The notes beneath the pieces are model-generated. The model did not search any database. It saw only the letters and a list, made by a program, of their open reading frames with translations, and was not told the origin of the DNA. Below are positions 54,819-63,225 of a stretch of DNA of 64,000 bases, one piece after another. Position numbers and translations under genes: made by a program. Origin of the DNA: Portibacter marinus (GTDB lineage: Bacteria; Bacteroidota; Bacteroidia; Chitinophagales; Saprospiraceae); assembly GCF_021533195.1 (NCBI RefSeq), contig NZ_JAJNKB010000005.1:1-64000 (forward strand), given 5' to 3'. Numbering within the stretch: position 1 is the stretch's first letter; each line of letters starts with the position of its first letter.

Positions 54819-57800
54819 ATGACCAAATGGCTTATAACTACACTTCTTCTACTCCCCATCTTATTGTACTCCCAAAGCGTTAATTTTACAACAAGCAACA
54901 GACTGATTTTTGGCACACATCAGGAAAGGACTGCTTCAGCCGGATTAGGAGATTTGGATCAAGATGGCGACATAGATGTTGTGCTTGCCAATGGTCGTCA
55001 TTGGCCAGGACAGAACCGCATATTTATCAATAATGGCAGTGGCAAATTCTCCCTTTCCAAACCTTTGGGAGACGAAAGGACAACCAGTTACTCGACTGAG
55101 CTGGCTGACTTTGATGGAGATGGAGACCTGGATATAGCTGTAGGTAATGACATGGCGCCTAACAGTATTTTCATCAATGATGGTAATGGCCATTTTACAA
55201 AGTCAGGAAGTTTTGGAAAGGAATATGCTCCGACACGCAATATTGTGGTCACTGATATAGACAAGGATGGAGATATAGACATTCTCATCACCAATCGCGG
55301 TCAACAAAATGAAATTTGCCTGAATGATGGAAAAGGAAACTTTAATGAGAGCATAGGTTTCGGAACAAGAGACGACTCAACCATAGATGTAGAGGTAGCA
55401 GACATGGACAAAGACGGTGATTTAGATCTGGTATTATCCAATCGCGATGGTCAACCCAACTATATCTATTTAAACAATGGCCGACTCAACTTTTCATCAC
55501 AAGTAGCATACGGAAGTGGAAAAGACAACACCAGGTCGGTAGCAGTTTCAGATTTTGACAATGATGGTTTTGTGGACATTGCCACCGCCAACGTTGGGGA
55601 ACCCAATGCGATCTATTTTGGAGATGAAGCATTGAGTTTTGAACGAAAAGTCATTTTCGATCAGGACTCCAGCCAGTCTTCCTCTATATCAGTAGCAGAT
55701 TTCAATTTAGATGGTTTAGCTGACCTGGTCGTAGGTAATTTTATGGAACCTAATTTTGTGTACATTAATAAGGATCACGCTAAGAGGTGGGAAGCCATTC
55801 CACTTTCCGACCGGGAGTCATTTACCTATGATATTTTGACAGCTGACCTGAATAAGGATGGGAAACCCGATATCGTTGAAAGTAATTCGGATGAAGTCAA
55901 TCGTTACTATTTCAATACCTACATTGAAAGTGCCTTAAAGAACATTGACATCAAGGGAAATTACCTGATATACCGGCGCCAGTCTCTCATAGGTGAGGAA
56001 AGTTTTCAAGTGAGAACGACGAAAGATTCCATCATACTGGAAACCCTTCAAGGTGAAAATGAAAGAGGGCGGATAACCGGCGTTCAATCCGTACTTTACA
56101 TGGACAAAGAAGATTTGACGCCCCATCTGTATAGCTCAATCAGAAGGTCAGGAGGAAGCACATCCAATATTTTGAAAATGTCTACAGTCAATGACAGTCT
56201 GTTGATTTGGGAGAAACACTTTGATGTCGAACGATTTAAAAAACCTGCTCAATTATTTCCCTTGCACAGTAATCTGTCCGCAGGAACGGAAATGCTGCTT
56301 TATCATTACTACTTTAGAAATTACACAGTGGGACAGTCTATGAAGACATTTCCCAGAGGTGAATTAACCATCGTACACCGTGGACAGGATTTGGTTAAAG
56401 TGCGTGGAAAGGAGCAAGTTCTTGATCGCTATGTTGTAGAGGGTATCAATTGGGGTGGCAGAACCATCTGGCTAGATGAACACAAGAACCTGATCGCTAT
56501 TGTAAAAGCAAATACGCAAATTCGGGAGGTCATCAGGGAAGAATATGCAGCATCACTACCCGTTTTTGTTGCAGGAAATGTGGAGGAGCAAATGGCTGCC
56601 TTAGAGGAGTATACCCATAAATTGAAAGCAAACCAACCTCAGCATTTGGTGTTAAAGGGAGCTGAATTAATTGATGGCATCACAAATACAACACAGAAAA
56701 GGAAGGTCGTCGTCATTCGTGATGGACGTATAATTGAAATTGGCAATGAGGGAGAAGTGGTGATTCCTGATGCTGCACGAGTGTTGGATCTCGAAGGTAA
56801 AACCATCATGCCGGGCTTATGGGATATGCACGCCCATTCTAATCAGGTACAATGGGCTCCCGCTTACTTAGCGGGTGGAATCACGACCATTCGTGACAAT
56901 GGAAATGAAGTGGAATTGGCTACAGCCTTTAGAGATGCCATTGCAAAGAAAGGAATGTTGGGTCCGGATATTCTACTGGCGGGAATGACAGATGGTCCCG
57001 GGAATAAAGGGAATGGAATCATAAGAGCCACGACTCCGGAAGAAGCTCGGGAGGTGGTAAAAATGTACAGTGATCTGGGGTATCGACAAATCAAAATCTA
57101 CAACTCTGTAGAACCTGAAATTCTAAGAGTTTTAGCGGAAGAAGCACATGCCAGAGGTCTTACAGTGACTGGTCATGTTCCGGATTTAGTGGGTACCATT
57201 CATCAATCTGTGGAACTGGGAATGAACATGTTTAGTCATGATCGGGCTATTGCCTCTGTGTTGTATCCTGAAAAAAGTAAAAGTGAAATAGGTGACTTAA
57301 TGAAAGATGATCAGGAACTGGAGCCCTTCCGGGTAAAGCAAGCGATTGACTTCTTGTTGGAAAACGATATTGCGCTTGATCCTACTATGAATTTGAGGTT
57401 GGTTTTGGCGATGCCAATGGGCTCGAAAATAGAAGAAATAGAGCCTGATGCCTATCGAATAGCTTATGAATTATGGGAAGGTAAAAGGTTTCGAAAGGGC
57501 ATCAGTGCAGATGAATCAGAAAAACAAGTCCATAGATACCGAAAAATATTGAAAGCCATAAGCGATTTTTATCGTGCCGGGGTGCCAATAGTGGCAGGAA
57601 CAGACAATTTTATTCCTGTTTTTGGTCTCTACCTGGAACTGGAGTCCTATCAAAAATATGCAAAATTGACGCCATTCGAAGTGATCCAAACGGCAACCAT
57701 TATACCGGCCAGGGTCATGGGAATGGAATCCCAGACAGGAAGCATCGAAGTTGGAAAAGAAGCCGACATCATTATTTTGGACAAAAATCCGCTGGAAGAC

Positions 57801-57914
57801 ATAAAGCACGTACGAACTGTAACGGCAACCATTACCAATGGGAATTACTACAAGAGTGATGACCTGTGGAAAGCGGCTGATTTCTTACCTCGTAAAAATG
57901 GATATGATGATTGA
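54819..57914 (+). CDS. FG-GAP beta-propeller fused to an amidohydrolase
   Basis: The 1031-residue protein has a signal peptide (about 1-18) and seven FG-GAP/VCBS-type repeats with Ca2+-binding loops (DLDQDGDIDVV, DFDGDGDLDIA, DIDKDGDIDIL, DMDKDGDLDLV, DFDNDGFVDIA and others; about 35-365). A linking beta region of about 230 residues (380-605) follows. The C-terminal part is a full amidohydrolase (about 610-1015): His671-x-His673 in WDMHAHSN, a candidate carboxylated Lys in QIKIYN, His in TGHVPD, His in FSHDRA, and Asp in AGTDNF. The domain resembles prolidase- or imidazolonepropionase-like secreted enzymes. The RidA gene follows after 4 bases. Confidence 0.85.
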   Translation: MTKWLITTLLLLPILLYSQSVNFTTSNRLIFGTHQERTASAGLGDLDQDGDIDVVLANGRHWPGQNRIFINNGSGKFSLSKPLGDERTTSYSTELADFDGDGDLDIAVGNDMAPNSIFINDGNGHFTKSGSFGKEYAPTRNIVVTDIDKDGDIDILITNRGQQNEICLNDGKGNFNESIGFGTRDDSTIDVEVADMDKDGDLDLVLSNRDGQPNYIYLNNGRLNFSSQVAYGSGKDNTRSVAVSDFDNDGFVDIATANVGEPNAIYFGDEALSFERKVIFDQDSSQSSSISVADFNLDGLADLVVGNFMEPNFVYINKDHAKRWEAIPLSDRESFTYDILTADLNKDGKPDIVESNSDEVNRYYFNTYIESALKNIDIKGNYLIYRRQSLIGEESFQVRTTKDSIILETLQGENERGRITGVQSVLYMDKEDLTPHLYSSIRRSGGSTSNILKMSTVNDSLLIWEKHFDVERFKKPAQLFPLHSNLSAGTEMLLYHYYFRNYTVGQSMKTFPRGELTIVHRGQDLVKVRGKEQVLDRYVVEGINWGGRTIWLDEHKNLIAIVKANTQIREVIREEYAASLPVFVAGNVEEQMAALEEYTHKLKANQPQHLVLKGAELIDGITNTTQKRKVVVIRDGRIIEIGNEGEVVIPDAARVLDLEGKTIMPGLWDMHAHSNQVQWAPAYLAGGITTIRDNGNEVELATAFRDAIAKKGMLGPDILLAGMTDGPGNKGNGIIRATTPEEAREVVKMYSDLGYRQIKIYNSVEPEILRVLAEEAHARGLTVTGHVPDLVGTIHQSVELGMNMFSHDRAIASVLYPEKSKSEIGDLMKDDQELEPFRVKQAIDFLLENDIALDPTMNLRLVLAMPMGSKIEEIEPDAYRIAYELWEGKRFRKGISADESEKQVHRYRKILKAISDFYRAGVPIVAGTDNFIPVFGLYLELESYQKYAKLTPFEVIQTATIIPARVMGMESQTGSIEVGKEADIIILDKNPLEDIKHVRTVTATITNGNYYKSDDLWKAADFLPRKNGYDD

Positions 57915-57918
57915 ATCT

Positions 57919-58455
57919 ATGAAAACCACCTTGTTCTTCTTAGTCCTGACTCTTGCATTTGCAAGTTGTGAGCAGGCAGAGAAACCTGAAGCAAATTATG
58001 ATCCTGAAGCCAGGTTAGAGGCATTGGGCATTACACTGCCTTCACCTCCACAGCCTGTGGCGAATTATGTCAATGGTGTGCAAGCAGGAAATCTAATTTT
58101 TCTGGCCGGTAAAGGTCCGAGATATGCGGATGGACGGGAAATCACGGGGAAAGTGGGTCAGGATGTCAGTATTGAGCAAGGATATGAAGGCGCGCGACTT
58201 ACAGCTATTAACCAACTTGCGGTGCTGAAGTCGATGCTGGGCAATCTAAACAGAGTAAAGAGAATTGTGAAAGTGTTGGGTATGGTCAATTGTGACTCAT
58301 CCTTTGTGGAACAACCCAAGGTGATCAATGGATTTTCAGATTTAATGGTGGAGGTTTTTGGTGAAAGAGGAAAACATGCAAGGGCCGCAGTGGGCATGGC
58401 ATCTCTACCACGAGGTCAGGCTGTGGAAATTGAGCTGGTGGTGGAGGTTTATTAG
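57919..58455 (+). CDS. RidA-family lipoprotein
   Basis: The product is 178 residues from the ATG at 57919, which lies 4 bases after the amidohydrolase stop and opens a lipoprotein signal (LAFASCEQ, Cys at about 18). The frame is open further upstream but would overlap the previous gene. The rest is a YjgF/YER057c-like (RidA) domain: a strand with AGNLIFLAGKGP (about 57-68), the helix LTAINQLAVLKSMLG, and the conserved end HARAAVGMASLPRGQAVEIE with the Arg of the family's active site. RidA enzymes hydrolyse reactive imines. An exported RidA beside an amidohydrolase may deal with a breakdown product; this is inference. Confidence 0.85.
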   Translation: MKTTLFFLVLTLAFASCEQAEKPEANYDPEARLEALGITLPSPPQPVANYVNGVQAGNLIFLAGKGPRYADGREITGKVGQDVSIEQGYEGARLTAINQLAVLKSMLGNLNRVKRIVKVLGMVNCDSSFVEQPKVINGFSDLMVEVFGERGKHARAAVGMASLPRGQAVEIELVVEVY

Positions 58456-58506
58456 TATGAAATCAAGACGATTTTGGAAAACTTTGTCAGCCAGAATGTA
58501 TCTAAC

Positions 58507-58542
58507 TAAAAAAAAGTGCGACTATTAGAGAATAGACGCACT
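58507..58542 (-). terminator. rho-independent terminator for the minus-strand surface protein gene
   Basis: On the minus strand AGTGCGTCTATT and AATAGTCGCACT form a strong hairpin with the loop CTCT, followed by a run of eight T. It lies about 60 bases past the stop of the surface protein gene 58600-59361. On the plus strand there is no T-run, so it does not serve the RidA gene. Confidence 0.85.
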
Positions 58543-58599
58543 ATGGTGGATTTACATCCGATTAACAGTGAAACTTATTTTAAATATCAGGGGTTAATA

Positions 58600-59361
58600 T
58601 TATCGAGCCTTATGTGTTCTTGTAATGACGAATCTTATGTCGTATATTTCTACCGCATCAGTAGATATTACCCGAACCTGTCCTCCATTGGCTTCCCAAG
58701 TTCCTAATGTGTATCCGGAAAAGGAGGTGAGGAAATGGTGTTCTACACCCTGGCCTTTACTTAGAATAAAATCTCTAATATATATTTCTCCAACCGCCCC
58801 ACCTATGTCAATGGCTGATGTAATTCTGGTTGATGAGGCGGTAGTGGGTTTTACTTTAAATTCGACAACAATATTAATTCCATCTCCATTCCTTCCAGTA
58901 ATTATTGAGTTATCTTTATCATAAAAAGTGGGCACATCCAATGGCTTTTGAAAGTCAACAATTTTTTCTGCATTATTAGGCAAAGTGACCTTGACTCCAC
59001 CAGCCAATGCAAAAGGACTGGACTCTTTATAAGTTGTATCGGCATAGTCAGCCCATCCTGATAGATCACTCACTGTATTGCTATTAGATAGTCTGATCCA
59101 CTCTGATCCACTATAATAATTAAACTGATTGGTTGTCGTATTGTAAACCAAAAGACCGGAAGCGGGACTGGCTATGGCGTCTCGCTGTGCTGTAGTCATT
59201 CTTGGTATCAATAGACCACTGTCCGTAGAAGAAATATCCAACATGGCAGACGAAGACGGAGCTGATCCATCAGCATTAATAGCCATATGTTGGCCTGATA
59301 AATTCAATGTAATGAGGCCCATACATAGGACCATTAAAATCTGTCGTAAATAAATAACCAT
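58600..59361 (-). CDS. secreted surface protein of the VGIGTNTP-related type
   Basis: The 253-residue protein begins with a signal peptide (about 1-23). It has the shared N-terminal block of the group ([20 protein letters not shown], then [19 protein letters not shown] and [12 protein letters not shown]), as in the S74 fibre protein and the protein at 12468-13454. The C-terminal 150 residues are a beta-rich domain ([19 protein letters not shown], then [19 protein letters not shown]) without a recognised family. No S74 domain is present. It has its own terminator and is convergent with the operon at 50624-58455. Confidence 0.75.
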   Translation of the reverse strand: MVIYLRQILMVLCMGLITLNLSGQHMAINADGSAPSSSAMLDISSTDSGLLIPRMTTAQRDAIASPASGLLVYNTTTNQFNYYSGSEWIRLSNSNTVSDLSGWADYADTTYKESSPFALAGGVKVTLPNNAEKIVDFQKPLDVPTFYDKDNSIITGRNGDGINIVVEFKVKPTTASSTRITSAIDIGGAVGEIYIRDFILSKGQGVEHHFLTSFSGYTLGTWEANGGQVRVISTDAVEIYDIRFVITRTHKAR

Positions 59362-59702
59362 TTTACCTTTTATTAATATTTAATTTTGAGTAGAAGCAAA
59401 TTTTAAATACAGTCTAAGCGCATAGTCTGAATCGTAAATATTGACTTCATTATTAAATCTGGAAGCTCGGGGAAACTTATAAAAGGGTGTTATTTAGGAT
59501 GGTGCACAAATCAATGACACAACATTTATACTTGTCACCTATCCCGGATATGAAATTATCAAAATTCGACGAGGGGCCTATTGTGAGATCGCTTTTTGCT
59601 TTCGTTTGCGACAATTATTACTTCCTTTTGTGCATCGGTCGCTCCATTCATGGAAAAATGATGAACGCTCATAGAGAAATCAGACACCTTTGTCATTTTA
59701 AA
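59362..59702. other. non-coding stretch between divergent units
   Basis: This stretch separates the minus-strand surface protein gene from the BlaI/BlaR-type pair. A frame of 82 codons (59487-59735) lies in it but has no family resemblance, overlaps the operator and promoter of the next unit, and is rejected as a gene. The promoter for the surface protein gene should lie near 59370-59430; no clear consensus was found. Confidence 0.45.
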
Positions 59703-59718
59703 TACGAAAGATTTCGTA
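59703..59718. promoter_or_regulatory. BlaI-type operator O1
   Basis: TACGAAAGATTTCGTA is a near-perfect 16-base palindrome (TACGAAA/TTTCGTA). It lies just upstream of the -33 element of the blaI-like promoter, and a second copy with the same arms lies downstream at 59758. Confidence 0.75.
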
Positions 59719-59723
59719 TAATC

Positions 59724-59754
59724 TTTGTTATTTAAAATTCTTTGTATAAATTTG
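59724..59754 (+). promoter_or_regulatory. Bacteroidota-type promoter of the BlaI/BlaR-like operon
   Basis: TTTG at 59724-59727, a 19-base spacer, and TAAATTTG at 59747-59754 fit the consensus TTTG-N19-21-TAnnTTTG. Transcription should start a few bases later, within or near the downstream operator, so a repressor bound to both palindromes would block it. Confidence 0.75.
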
Positions 59755-59757
59755 AAG

Positions 59758-59773
59758 TACGAACTGTTTCGTA
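59758..59773. promoter_or_regulatory. BlaI-type operator O2
   Basis: TACGAACTGTTTCGTA repeats the arms of O1 (TACGAA/TTTCGTA) and lies between the -7 box and the ATG at 59788. The two operators are 55 bases apart, centre to centre, about five helical turns, so repressor dimers would sit on the same face of the DNA. Confidence 0.75.
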
Positions 59774-59787
59774 ATAAATATAATCAC

Positions 59788-60156
59788 ATGATTCACCCAA
59801 CAGATTCAGAATTAGAAATACTCAAGGTCTTGTGGAAAGAAGGGGAGTGTTCAGTGCGAAAAGTCAACAATATTCTTTCTCAAAACAAAGACATTGGCTA
59901 TACTACCACTTTAAAGCTAATGCAGATTATGCATGAAAAAGGGCTGGTTGATCGGGACACGAGCCAACGTTCTCATATCTATATAGCGTTGGTAAAAGAA
60001 AGTGATACCAAGGAAAATTTATTGAGTTCATTTATGAAAACCACATTTGAGGGTTCTGCGTCTCAACTCATCATGCAAGCTTTGGGCAATAACAAGATGT
60101 CAGAAGCTGAACTGAAGGAAATTAAAGACCTAATTGATAAAATAGAAAACAAGTAA
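59788..60156 (+). CDS. BlaI/MecI-family repressor
   Basis: The 122-residue protein has the winged helix-turn-helix of the family (about 4-75: DSELEILKVLWKEGECSVRK, then YTTTLKLMQIMHEKGLVDRD) and a C-terminal dimerisation region (about 80-120, ending in LKEIKDLIDKIENK). The start at 59788 was chosen because the frame upstream runs through the operator and promoter. It is followed one base later by an M56 peptidase gene, as in the bla/mec systems, and is expected to repress its own operon through the two palindromes and to be cleaved on induction. The other targets are not in the window. Confidence 0.9.
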   Translation: MIHPTDSELEILKVLWKEGECSVRKVNNILSQNKDIGYTTTLKLMQIMHEKGLVDRDTSQRSHIYIALVKESDTKENLLSSFMKTTFEGSASQLIMQALGNNKMSEAELKEIKDLIDKIENK

Positions 60157-60157
60157 G

Positions 60158-62146
60158 ATGGACTTGGTCAATATAGCATTCATAAAAGCATTGGGAATTA
60201 CATTATTTCACAGCATCTGGCAGGCTACACTAATTGCACTGGTCATGTCAATAGTGTTAAGTGTTATTAAAAAGAAGTATGCAAAGGAAAGATACCTGAT
60301 TGCTCTTTCATCTTTGTTCGTGCTGTTTATCACTTCCATTTATACTTTTTCGATTACTTATCAGTCGACACTGGCCAATGGTATTCTCACTGAAGACAGT
60401 CAGTTTTCTGAATCTTTTGCGACCGTAATCATGCTTTATAGTGAAGAAGGATTAGTGGAATGGTTAAAAAACCTGATGATGAAAAACATCCAGTGGATCA
60501 CGCTCCTCTGGTGCATCGGTTTATTCTTTTTCCTATTCAAAATAATTTATGGATTACAACATACTCGGAACATCGAATCTTCAGCCAGAGAAATTAAAGT
60601 TCAATGGTTGACCAACATGTTGGAAGACTTGAAAGGCAAAGCCAAAGTGGATATGGTGATTAAGGTCAAGGAGTCCATCAAAATTCTCCAACCATCAGTC
60701 ATTGGAATTATAAAACCTGCCATTTATTTCCCAATTGGCCTCGTTAATTCCATTGATCCAAGAGAAGCAGAAGCCATATTGGCTCACGAATTGGCTCACA
60801 TTATTCGAAATGATTTTTTGATCAATATTGTACAGAGCATCATCGAAACATTTTATTATTTCCATCCGGCAGTATGGTGGATCTCTGCGAATATCAGATG
60901 TGAAAGAGAAAATGCTTGCGATGATCTGGCCATTGACATCATTGGAGACAAAGTACAGTACGCTAAATCTCTTTTGGTGTTACAAGCTTTAGAAACCAAT
61001 GTAAATCCGGGTTTGGCCATGACATTGACCTCCAAGAACACACCGCTTTTTGACAGAATGAAAAGAATATTAAATCAACCATACAACAAACATGAAATGA
61101 AGCAGAAAATATTTGCAACCATTATATTGATGTCCTCGATCATATGGATATCTGCAACAGAGTCACCCGTTTTAGACGATCATCAAGAACAAGTCAGCGA
61201 GGAAACATTGACTTTAATTCAGGATGAACTTCCTCCAGTAAGATTTGTCAACAATGACATAGAAGCTGATACCATTCCGAAAGATTCCACTAAATCTAAA
61301 TCGATGATCGTAGAAGTGGAGGATGGAGAAATCAAACGACTAAATATTGACGGAAAAGAAATTCCTGAGGAAGAATTTGATGATCATTCAATCATCGTAG
61401 ACGAATTGGGTTCCAAAAATACGTGGCACTTTAATTCCAATGACATGAGCGAATGGATCAATCTTGAAAATATTGATGAGATGAAAGCCAGAATGCACAT
61501 CTATCACGATTCTATATGGCCTTCCTTAAGCCAAAACTTTCAATTCCACAAGTTAGGAGAGGATGATCACAACTACATTTTTTTCAACGGGGAAGACTCA
61601 GATTCCAGTTGGAATGAAATAAGATTTCCGCATGGAAATTACCAATTTCAATTCGACCGACTGGATACTTTAAGGTTGGACATGGATAGTTTGAGATCCA
61701 AAATGGGCAAACTTAAAATTCACTTGGGTGAGGTCGGTGAGAGATTTGAATTCATGATGGATTCAATTGATTTCCCTCGTATGGGATCTGAATTCAAGTT
61801 TCGATTTGATTCCCTCGACTTTAGTCACATCCATGAGTCCTTTAAGCATCTGGATACCTTCCGTTTTCCAGACTTTGATCATAGTTTCTCCTATTTACAC
61901 CCCGGTAATCTTCAGCACACGCTCTTGCAACAGTTAAAGAAGGACGGGCTGTACAAAGAGGGTGGAAACGAAATAAAGCTGTCTTACGACCGTCTGGAAA
62001 TCAATGGAGAAAAGCAGTCCGAGACCCTATTAAAAAAATACAAGCAGCTCTATGAGAAACGTACAGGTGTCGACTTTCTTCAAGGTACAAGTTTGAATAT
62101 TGTAATAAGCAAAGATTCGGAAAATCAAGAGATCAAGCGCCTGTAA
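60158..62146 (+). CDS. BlaR1/MecR1-like M56 membrane metallopeptidase
   Basis: The 662-residue protein has four membrane segments (about 13-30, 40-62, 105-128 and 310-327) and the zinc site LAHELAHIIRND with His210, Glu211 and His214. The M56 domain (about 1-300) should cleave the BlaI-like repressor. The last 330 residues lie outside the membrane and are acidic, with several similar stretches of charged, aromatic-rich helix (FEFMMDSIDFPRMGSEFKF, then FDSLDFSHIHESFKHLDTF). They have no penicillin-binding domain (no SxxK/KTG set), so the inducing signal is not a covalently bound beta-lactam. The gene ends before a terminator. Confidence 0.85.
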   Translation: MDLVNIAFIKALGITLFHSIWQATLIALVMSIVLSVIKKKYAKERYLIALSSLFVLFITSIYTFSITYQSTLANGILTEDSQFSESFATVIMLYSEEGLVEWLKNLMMKNIQWITLLWCIGLFFFLFKIIYGLQHTRNIESSAREIKVQWLTNMLEDLKGKAKVDMVIKVKESIKILQPSVIGIIKPAIYFPIGLVNSIDPREAEAILAHELAHIIRNDFLINIVQSIIETFYYFHPAVWWISANIRCERENACDDLAIDIIGDKVQYAKSLLVLQALETNVNPGLAMTLTSKNTPLFDRMKRILNQPYNKHEMKQKIFATIILMSSIIWISATESPVLDDHQEQVSEETLTLIQDELPPVRFVNNDIEADTIPKDSTKSKSMIVEVEDGEIKRLNIDGKEIPEEEFDDHSIIVDELGSKNTWHFNSNDMSEWINLENIDEMKARMHIYHDSIWPSLSQNFQFHKLGEDDHNYIFFNGEDSDSSWNEIRFPHGNYQFQFDRLDTLRLDMDSLRSKMGKLKIHLGEVGERFEFMMDSIDFPRMGSEFKFRFDSLDFSHIHESFKHLDTFRFPDFDHSFSYLHPGNLQHTLLQQLKKDGLYKEGGNEIKLSYDRLEINGEKQSETLLKKYKQLYEKRTGVDFLQGTSLNIVISKDSENQEIKRL

Positions 62147-62158
62147 AGAAAATGAAAT

Positions 62159-62199
62159 GGCGATCATCGCAAGTAAGTTGATCGCCGCTATTATTATTT
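62159..62199 (+). terminator. rho-independent terminator
   Basis: GGCGATCA (62159-62166) and TGATCGCC (62179-62186) form an 8-base stem with a 12-base loop, followed by an A/T-rich tract with several T. It lies 12 bases after the stop of the M56 peptidase gene. Confidence 0.7.
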
Positions 62200-62412
62200 G
62201 AACGACCTATGGTTTAAGTACGTTATCACTAACTATATATAAGCCTCTTCTGCATGTCCATCACTGCTTAATATTTTGGCCCTTTACTTTGTGTGTATAT
62301 TTCTTCAGTTTTTAAGAGGAATAAGCGCAATTGCTTATGTCAATTTAGCTCGATTCGTTAAATTGCTCTAATTAATGTGTTCGACCCGACCAACAGTCAT
62401 TAATTGGATCCT

Positions 62413-63213
62413 ATGATAATTCAGACTAAAAGGATGATGGCTATGGCCATGACAATCTTCACTTTGCAAATCAATTCTGTCGTTTGCCAGGAAGGAATGA
62501 ATTTGAAAAACATTGAATTGGAATATGGAGGAATCGTTAGAGGGGATAAAAGTAAAAAAGAATTAGCTCTTGTCTTTACAGGAGGAGATTATGGTGAAGG
62601 TGGTAACACCATATTGTCTACTCTATCTAAGTATCAGATCAAGGCCTCATTTTTCTTTACTGGAGATTTCTACAGCAATACTGTCAATCAACAATTGATT
62701 CAGAACTTGATTTCTGAACAACATTATCTGGGAGCACATTCAGATAAACATATTCTATATTGTGATTGGTATGAAAGGGATAGTTTATTAGTGACCAAAG
62801 ATGAATTCACCGATGACTTGCTTGAAAATTTCTTAAAGATGCAGCAATTTGGGATCAAGCAAGATGCAGCGAGATTTTTTATACCACCCTATGAGTGGTA
62901 TAATGATTCGATAAGTTCTTGGAGTAAGGACATAGGATTATATCTTGTCAACTACACCAAAGGTACATTATCGAATGCCGACTACACCACTCCAGACTTA
63001 AGGAATTATAGAAACAGTCAAGAAATCTACCAAAGTATTTTAGATTTTGAAGAAAACAGTGAATATGGTTTGAATGGGTATATACTTCTAATGCACATTG
63101 GCACTCATCCAGACCGAACTGATAAATTTTATAACAAATTGGATGTCCTAATAGAAGAATTGCAGAAAAAAGGGTATTCATTTATGAGAATAGATCATTT
63201 ATTGTCCACATAA
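62413..63213 (+). CDS. polysaccharide deacetylase-like (NodB-fold) protein, secreted
   Basis: The protein is about 266 residues from the ATG at 62413; a TTG 9 bases earlier is in frame. A short signal peptide (ending VVCQ) is followed by a NodB-type barrel. Motif 1 reads LVFTGGDYGEGG in place of the usual TFDDG, so the first catalytic Asp is replaced and one Asp remains. Motif 2 is AHSDKH, with both metal-binding His. Motif 3 is FFIPPYEWYN. This altered form is known in Bacteroidota proteins found next to glycoside hydrolases. The GH9 gene follows after 12 bases, so the two form a unit. Confidence 0.8.
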   Translation: MIIQTKRMMAMAMTIFTLQINSVVCQEGMNLKNIELEYGGIVRGDKSKKELALVFTGGDYGEGGNTILSTLSKYQIKASFFFTGDFYSNTVNQQLIQNLISEQHYLGAHSDKHILYCDWYERDSLLVTKDEFTDDLLENFLKMQQFGIKQDAARFFIPPYEWYNDSISSWSKDIGLYLVNYTKGTLSNADYTTPDLRNYRNSQEIYQSILDFEENSEYGLNGYILLMHIGTHPDRTDKFYNKLDVLIEELQKKGYSFMRIDHLLST

Positions 63214-63225
63214 TAAAAAGTGAGA

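Noticed and set aside
59487-59735. 82-codon frame before the BlaI-like gene
   Set aside because: No family resemblance; it runs through the operator and promoter of the next gene.
59725-59787. Longer form of the BlaI-like protein
   Set aside because: The extra codons lie within the -33/-7 elements and the second operator; the ATG at 59788 fits the family start.
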